A DNA stretch of 18,616 nucleotides, taken from NCBI GenBank assembly GCA_000431075.1, contig HF986884.1, positions 1 to 18,616 of the forward strand. Direction: 5' to 3'. The DNA is from Firmicutes bacterium CAG:555. Lineage in GTDB: Bacteria; Bacillota; Clostridia; Oscillospirales; Oscillospiraceae. The position numbers and the translations under genes were made by a program. Positions 15,120-18,616 of this stretch are shown here, one piece after another; position 1 is the first letter of the stretch, and each line of letters begins with the position of its first letter. The notes under the pieces were generated by a model, which saw nothing but the letters and a program-made list of their open reading frames with translations, searched no databases and was not told the origin of the DNA.

Positions 15120-16316
15120 ATGAAAGACCTAAAGCATCTGATTTATTTTGAGAGTTTGCTTCAGGACGCAAACAATGAGCTTGTCAAGCAGGCTTCCGCC
15201 GAGGGCAAAAAGGCTCTGGGCTACACCTGCTACTTTGTCCCCGAGGTGCTGCTCAATCTCGGCGGCTGCTTCTCGGTGCGCCTGCGTGCCCCCGGCACGA
15301 CAAACACCGACATCGGCACATACTACATGACCAACAAAACCTGCCCGTTCACCCGCAGCATTCTTGAGCGCAGCATGGAGGGCGGGTACAATTTCCTGTC
15401 TGCCATGTTCTCGTCCGAGACCTGCCAGATGATGCACAGGGCGCATGAGTATTTTGACATTATGGGTCTTGTCAAGGAACAGAATCCTGATTTCTTCATG
15501 AGCATGATGGATGTTCCCTTCGTGACCACGAAGGCAGCCTACGAGCATTACGAGACTCAGCTTCGCAAGCATATACTCGAGCCGTTGGAGCGTGTCTACG
15601 GTGTTGACATTTCCGATGAAGCTATCCGCAAGGCGATCGAGGAGCACAACGAAATTTGCCGCATCATCACTGAGATAGGCGACCTGCGCAAGCTTGATAA
15701 TCCTCCCGTAACGGGCTACGAGTTCCATGTGATTCAACTCGTTTCCGAGGTCTGCCCGCAGTATCTCATTATAGATAAGCTCAGGGATACTCTGGCCGAG
15801 ATCAAAAAGCGCAGAAAGGACGCAAAGCCCAGGTACCGCGCCCGTTTGGTCGTGACCGGCTCCGAGGTCGATGACCCCGAGTTTACAATGCTGCTCGAAG
15901 ACTGCGGCATATATGTTGCCGCCGACCGCTACTGCTACGGTTCGCTGCCCGGCAGAGAGCAGATCGAGATAAAAGACGGCGAGAGCGCACTTACCGCCGT
16001 TGCCCGTCACTATCTTGCTACCAGCGAGTGCCCCCGCTTCATGAACAAGGAAAAGCAGCTTCAGCGCAGAGGCTACCTCAAGCAACTCGTAAACGACTAC
16101 AGGGCCGACGGCATTTTGTACCTGCAAATGAAGTTCTGCGAGTTCTGGAGCTATGAGCGTGTCATGGGCGTGCACGATATGAACGATGTCGAGGGCATTC
16201 CCTGCATCGGTGTTGAAAAGGAATACACCATGGCCTCGGCAGGTCAGCTCCGCACTAGGTTCCAAGCCTTTGTCGAGAGCATCGAGATAAAGAAAATTCA
16301 GGGAGGTAACGAGTAA
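15120..16316 (+). CDS. 2-hydroxyacyl-CoA dehydratase family subunit (HgdB/BcrC-like)
   Basis: A 398-residue iron-sulfur subunit. Family members take one electron from an ATP-driven activator to remove water from (R)-2-hydroxyacyl-CoA, or reduce aromatic CoA esters. The family pattern is seen: GYTCYFVPEVLLNLGG (34-49) at the start, CPFTRSIL (75-82), SSETCQMMHRAHEYF (98-112), a middle DRYCYGSLPGRE (269-280) and FCEFWSYE (339-346) followed by GIPCIGVEKEY (359-369). Cys 75, 102 and 340 are the likely [4Fe-4S] ligands by comparison with the family. The ATG at 15120 has AGGAGG five bases before it. Its stop shares one base with the next ATG (TAATG), so the two subunits are coupled. The substrate cannot be assigned. 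Confidence 0.88.
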   Translation: MKDLKHLIYFESLLQDANNELVKQASAEGKKALGYTCYFVPEVLLNLGGCFSVRLRAPGTTNTDIGTYYMTNKTCPFTRSILERSMEGGYNFLSAMFSSETCQMMHRAHEYFDIMGLVKEQNPDFFMSMMDVPFVTTKAAYEHYETQLRKHILEPLERVYGVDISDEAIRKAIEEHNEICRIITEIGDLRKLDNPPVTGYEFHVIQLVSEVCPQYLIIDKLRDTLAEIKKRRKDAKPRYRARLVVTGSEVDDPEFTMLLEDCGIYVAADRYCYGSLPGREQIEIKDGESALTAVARHYLATSECPRFMNKEKQLQRRGYLKQLVNDYRADGILYLQMKFCEFWSYERVMGVHDMNDVEGIPCIGVEKEYTMASAGQLRTRFQAFVESIEIKKIQGGNE

Positions 16317-17839
16317 TGGCTAACGAAGCAAAGCGTTTTTACAAGGGCAGCGGCATCGCAAAGCACCGTGAGTGGCGCGGCCTTAAGGATACCTTCTATG
16401 ATTACACTCAGTGGGTCGTAAACCTCGGCATACTCGTAAAGTTCATCACCAAATCCCCCGTGCGCATCGTCAGGGGCCTGTTCGAGTACCGTTGGTTCGG
16501 TGCATACATGGGCACGCTGCACATGATTGATCGCTCGCTTGCCGGCATGCGCGGTCCTGCGCTTCGTGTTTCGCACACGCAGATGCACGCCATCATGAAG
16601 GGCGCTACCGGTCTTATCGCCGACAGCATGATAGGCGATCGCCGCTTCGGCGACACGAAAAATGCCGAGAAGTATGTCATGCTCGAGCAAACCATGTGTC
16701 CCGAGATAGTCGCAGGCTTCCCCACCCTTAAGGCGTTGCCGCTCGAGGTCCTGCAGGGACTATTGGGCACTTATATGGATCAGAATCTTGCCCCATATTA
16801 CATGGATATCATGGAGAGCGTCGGCCTGCCCGCCGACTCCTGCCGCCTGAGCGCTAATGCCGCAGGTGTCGCCATCAACGACGACTACCCCGAGGTCGGC
16901 GCATGCCTTATCACCAACAATATGCCCTGCGACTCATCGACCATGAACAGCCAGCTTATCGAGCGCCGCATCAAGATACCTACCACCGTTGCCGGCATTC
17001 CCATGCGCTGGGAGGACGAGGCCACCGATAAATACGCTCTTGCGCAGATGAAAGAGGTCATCAAATTCATTGAGGACACCACCGGCGAAAAGTTCGACGA
17101 AAAGGTCTTTTTCGAGATAATAAAGCAGCACAACAAAGAGGTGCGCAACGAGTTTGAGGTCTGGGAGTACGCCAAAACGCCGTACACCGCCTTCGGTCAT
17201 GTCATCTCCCCGCTGTTCCACGCATTTTACTTCACCTTCTCCGGCGGCAGCATGCCGTATATCGACAAGGCCGCCAAAAAGGCGCTTAAAATTGCCGAAA
17301 AGGCGTACAGAAACAAGGTCGTCAGCTTTGACAAGGCTCGTCATCGCATGATAACATGGGGCGGCCCGGGTTGTTACTATGTCGATTTTAACACATGGGC
17401 ATACAACTGCTGGGGCGTTCTGGTCGCAGCGCAGATGGACATGTTCTCCGGCAATGTCATCATGAGTGAGGATAACCTCGATCAGGCACTCATCGATATT
17501 GCTCACAACTACGAGCGAGGCGTTATGCGCCGCCACCTCACCGGCGGATATAAGCACCTGCTTGAGGTGTGGGACGAGGCTGAAAGGTTCAACTGCGATA
17601 TAGTCCTCGTCTACGACGATATTACCTGCAAGGGTGCAATGGGTCTTGCAGGTGTCGTGAATGATCAGGCCAAGGACAAGGGCAAGCACCTTGTTTGGGT
17701 GCAAAATGACATGTTCGACCACCGCACGATAAGCCGCAATGAGATGCGCCGTCAGTTTTCCGACTACATGACCGCAGTTCTGCAGGAGGAGCCCCTCGAC
17801 GCAAGCCTCGTTGATTTTGACGATTACGAAGGATGGTAA
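16316..17839 (+). CDS. 2-hydroxyacyl-CoA dehydratase family subunit (HgdA-like)
   Basis: The partner subunit, 507 residues, longer than the usual 380-480. An N-terminal stretch of about 115 residues precedes the recognisable part: EQTMCPEIVAGFP (124-136), ACLITNNMPCDSSTM (196-210), PTTVAGIPMRWEDEA (222-236), TWGGPGCYYVDFNTWAY (347-363) and YDDITCKGAMGLAGVVND (433-450). Cys 197 or 176, 205 and 438 are plausible cluster ligands. It starts at ATG 16316, with GGGAGGT at 16301-16307. It is translationally coupled to the preceding subunit, which argues for a fixed heterodimer. No HgdC-type activator ATPase (needed for turnover), CoA-transferase or enoyl reductase gene is in the window. The long N-terminus makes its subfamily unclear. 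Confidence 0.82.
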   Translation: MANEAKRFYKGSGIAKHREWRGLKDTFYDYTQWVVNLGILVKFITKSPVRIVRGLFEYRWFGAYMGTLHMIDRSLAGMRGPALRVSHTQMHAIMKGATGLIADSMIGDRRFGDTKNAEKYVMLEQTMCPEIVAGFPTLKALPLEVLQGLLGTYMDQNLAPYYMDIMESVGLPADSCRLSANAAGVAINDDYPEVGACLITNNMPCDSSTMNSQLIERRIKIPTTVAGIPMRWEDEATDKYALAQMKEVIKFIEDTTGEKFDEKVFFEIIKQHNKEVRNEFEVWEYAKTPYTAFGHVISPLFHAFYFTFSGGSMPYIDKAAKKALKIAEKAYRNKVVSFDKARHRMITWGGPGCYYVDFNTWAYNCWGVLVAAQMDMFSGNVIMSEDNLDQALIDIAHNYERGVMRRHLTGGYKHLLEVWDEAERFNCDIVLVYDDITCKGAMGLAGVVNDQAKDKGKHLVWVQNDMFDHRTISRNEMRRQFSDYMTAVLQEEPLDASLVDFDDYEGW

Positions 17840-17844
17840 GCACG

Positions 17845-17997
17845 ATGAAAAAGAAGCTTTTAATCGGCGTTTTAAGCATCATTCCTGCCTCGATGCTCAT
17901 ATACTGGTTCAATCTTGATAACAAGCTGCTATATTACGGTGTAAGACCGATTTTGAATAAGGTATACAACAGCCAGCAGCGTGATGTGAAGCTATAA
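17845..17997 (+). CDS. Small 50-residue membrane protein at the end of the dehydratase operon
   Basis: A short open frame starting five bases after the dehydratase stop codon. It reads MKKKLLIGVLSIIPASMLIY (1-20), then WFNLDNKLLYYGVRPILNKV and the polar tail YNSQQRDVKL. The basic start and about 17 hydrophobic residues (5-21) give one membrane segment, N-terminus inside; there is no clear signal-peptidase site, so it probably stays anchored. AAGGATGG (17829-17836), inside the preceding gene, is a usable ribosome binding site eight bases away. A strong terminator begins six bases after its stop, so the transcript unit ends here. I do not recognise a family; the function is unknown. Confidence 0.65.
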   Translation: MKKKLLIGVLSIIPASMLIYWFNLDNKLLYYGVRPILNKVYNSQQRDVKL

Positions 17998-18000
17998 CGC

Positions 18001-18037
18001 AAAAACTCCCCGAGCCTTCGCTCGGGGAGTTGGTTTT
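18001..18037. terminator. Terminator after the dehydratase operon, also usable by the GNAT gene
   Basis: AACTCCCCGAGC (18004-18015) pairs perfectly over 12 bp with GCTCGGGGAGTT (18020-18031) around a CTTC loop, then GGTTTT. On the minus strand the stem ends in AACTCCC preceded by A5, i.e. a U5 tail, so it can stop both the dehydratase message and the converging GNAT gene. Confidence 0.92.
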
Positions 18038-18557
18038 AGTATGCATTTTTCATTACGACATTGCAAAGGAAGCACCGAAATGTCTCGTATTGCTCGGGCG
18101 TCAGCGGCTCGGGCGAGCTCATGACAACGAGCTCATGGCCGGAGTTTTCCCTGCGGTACGGCGGGTGGATGTGCTTGTACGGGTTTTCGGTAAAGCCGCT
18201 GCGCTCGTAAAAGTGCTTGCGCCGCTGCGCCGTCTCGTCCGTCGGTGGGTCGATTTCAAGTATCAGCGGCATGTCGGCGTATGCATCGAGTATCCGCTGC
18301 CCGTAGTGCATATTGCGCTTTTCAGGCAGAACGCAAAAATGTTCGATGTAATATGCGCCGCCGATATCCCAGTACAATATCTCGCCCACAAGCCTGCCGT
18401 TGTCGCAGATCGCATCAAAATGATAGGCATCATTACCCATTATCTCGGCCTGCGAGGCGGGCAGTCTCTGCTCATGCTCGGGAAAGCTAATCTTGTACAG
18501 CTCCATCGCCTTAGTGTACAGCTCAGAGCCGGTTTTTGTTATGCGTATGATATCCAT
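18036..18557 (-). CDS. GNAT-family N-acetyltransferase
   Basis: A 173-residue protein of the Gcn5-related acetyltransferase fold, expected to move an acetyl group from acetyl-CoA to an amine; the substrate is unknown. The central strand YYIEHFCVLPEKRNMHYGQR (69-88) contains acetyl-CoA-binding motif A in the variant RNMHYGQRIL (81-90; family R/QxxGxG/A), followed by PLILEIDPP (97-105) and the motif B-like RRKHFYERSGF (112-122). Because the second motif A position is His-Tyr rather than Gly-x, CoA binding may be weaker than usual. The ATG at 18557 follows CGGAGGTCTAT on the minus strand. Directly upstream is a terminator-like hairpin; the next gene, if any, is outside the window. Confidence 0.88.
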   Translation of the reverse strand: MDIIRITKTGSELYTKAMELYKISFPEHEQRLPASQAEIMGNDAYHFDAICDNGRLVGEILYWDIGGAYYIEHFCVLPEKRNMHYGQRILDAYADMPLILEIDPPTDETAQRRKHFYERSGFTENPYKHIHPPYRRENSGHELVVMSSPEPLTPEQYETFRCFLCNVVMKNAY

Positions 18558-18588
18558 ATAGACCTCCGAAAGGATCAGCTTCGTTAAA

Positions 18589-18616
18589 AAAAGCCAAGTC
18601 TTTCGACTTGACTTTT
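18589..18616 (-). terminator. Terminator-like hairpin just upstream of the GNAT gene
   Basis: CAAGTC (18595-18600) pairs with GACTTG (18605-18610) over a TTTC loop, extended after one mismatch by AAAAG (18589-18593) with CTTTT (18612-18616) at the window edge. On the minus strand it ends in GGCTTTTTTT, a strong U-tract. It is either the end of the gene to the right or an attenuator in the GNAT leader, since only 31 bases separate it from the ATG. Confidence 0.7.

Noticed and set aside
15129..16265. 378-residue minus-strand open frame across the HgdB-like gene
   Set aside because: It mirrors the coding frame of a recognised iron-sulfur subunit, has no ribosome binding site and no family resemblance.
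16934..17722. 262-residue minus-strand open frame across the HgdA-like gene
   Set aside because: Shadow frame; the plus-strand gene has family motifs and a proper start.

Overview
The window looks like a chromosomal segment of an anaerobic gut-type Clostridia, most like Oscillospiraceae/Ruminococcaceae. This is an inference from the moderately high GC, strong AGGAGG ribosome binding sites, phosphate acetyltransferase, oxygen-sensitive 2-hydroxyacyl-CoA dehydratase subunits, an RsgI-type anti-sigma factor and typical low-GC Gram-positive promoters. No rRNA, tRNA, CRISPR array, insertion sequence, integrase or phage gene was found.

Layout. 1-363 (-): 5' part of pta, cut by the window edge. 523-2639 (+): a small XRE regulator overlapping lepA by 4 bases, behind a near-consensus promoter flanked by direct repeats. 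2719-6087 (+): an ECF sigma factor, an unrecognised membrane protein, an ABC ATPase and an ABC-2 type permease, every junction overlapping, with an ECF-type promoter in front. 6134-7919 (-): tsaE, tsaB and upp read as one operon. 8052-9203 (+): an FtsW/RodA/SpoVE glycosyltransferase divergent from tsaE; their promoters overlap. 9246-12885 (-): an acyl-CoA ligase/AMP-binding protein followed after 22 bases by a secreted SGNH hydrolase with three Fn3 domains. 13256-14952 (+): a second ECF sigma factor overlapping (ATGA) an RsgI/PepSY-type transmembrane anti-sigma factor. 15120-17997 (+): two 2-hydroxyacyl-CoA dehydratase family subunits plus a 50-residue membrane protein. 18036-18557 (-): a GNAT acetyltransferase.

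How genes work together. There are two envelope-linked regulatory modules. One is an ECF sigma factor driving its own ABC exporter operon. The other is an ECF sigma factor held by a membrane anti-sigma that carries the Asn-Pro motif where RsgI proteins self-cleave, with PepSY-like outer domains. The dehydratase pair has a strong promoter and a terminator-like hairpin in its leader, but its ATP-dependent activator is not in the window. TsaE and TsaB serve t6A tRNA modification; RimI and TsaD are not adjacent.

The least explained parts are the hairpin-rich stretch at 13036-13125, the RsgI/PepSY anti-sigma paired with an ECF sigma factor, and the dehydratase operon with its small membrane protein. 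Most of the rest is ordinary housekeeping content.
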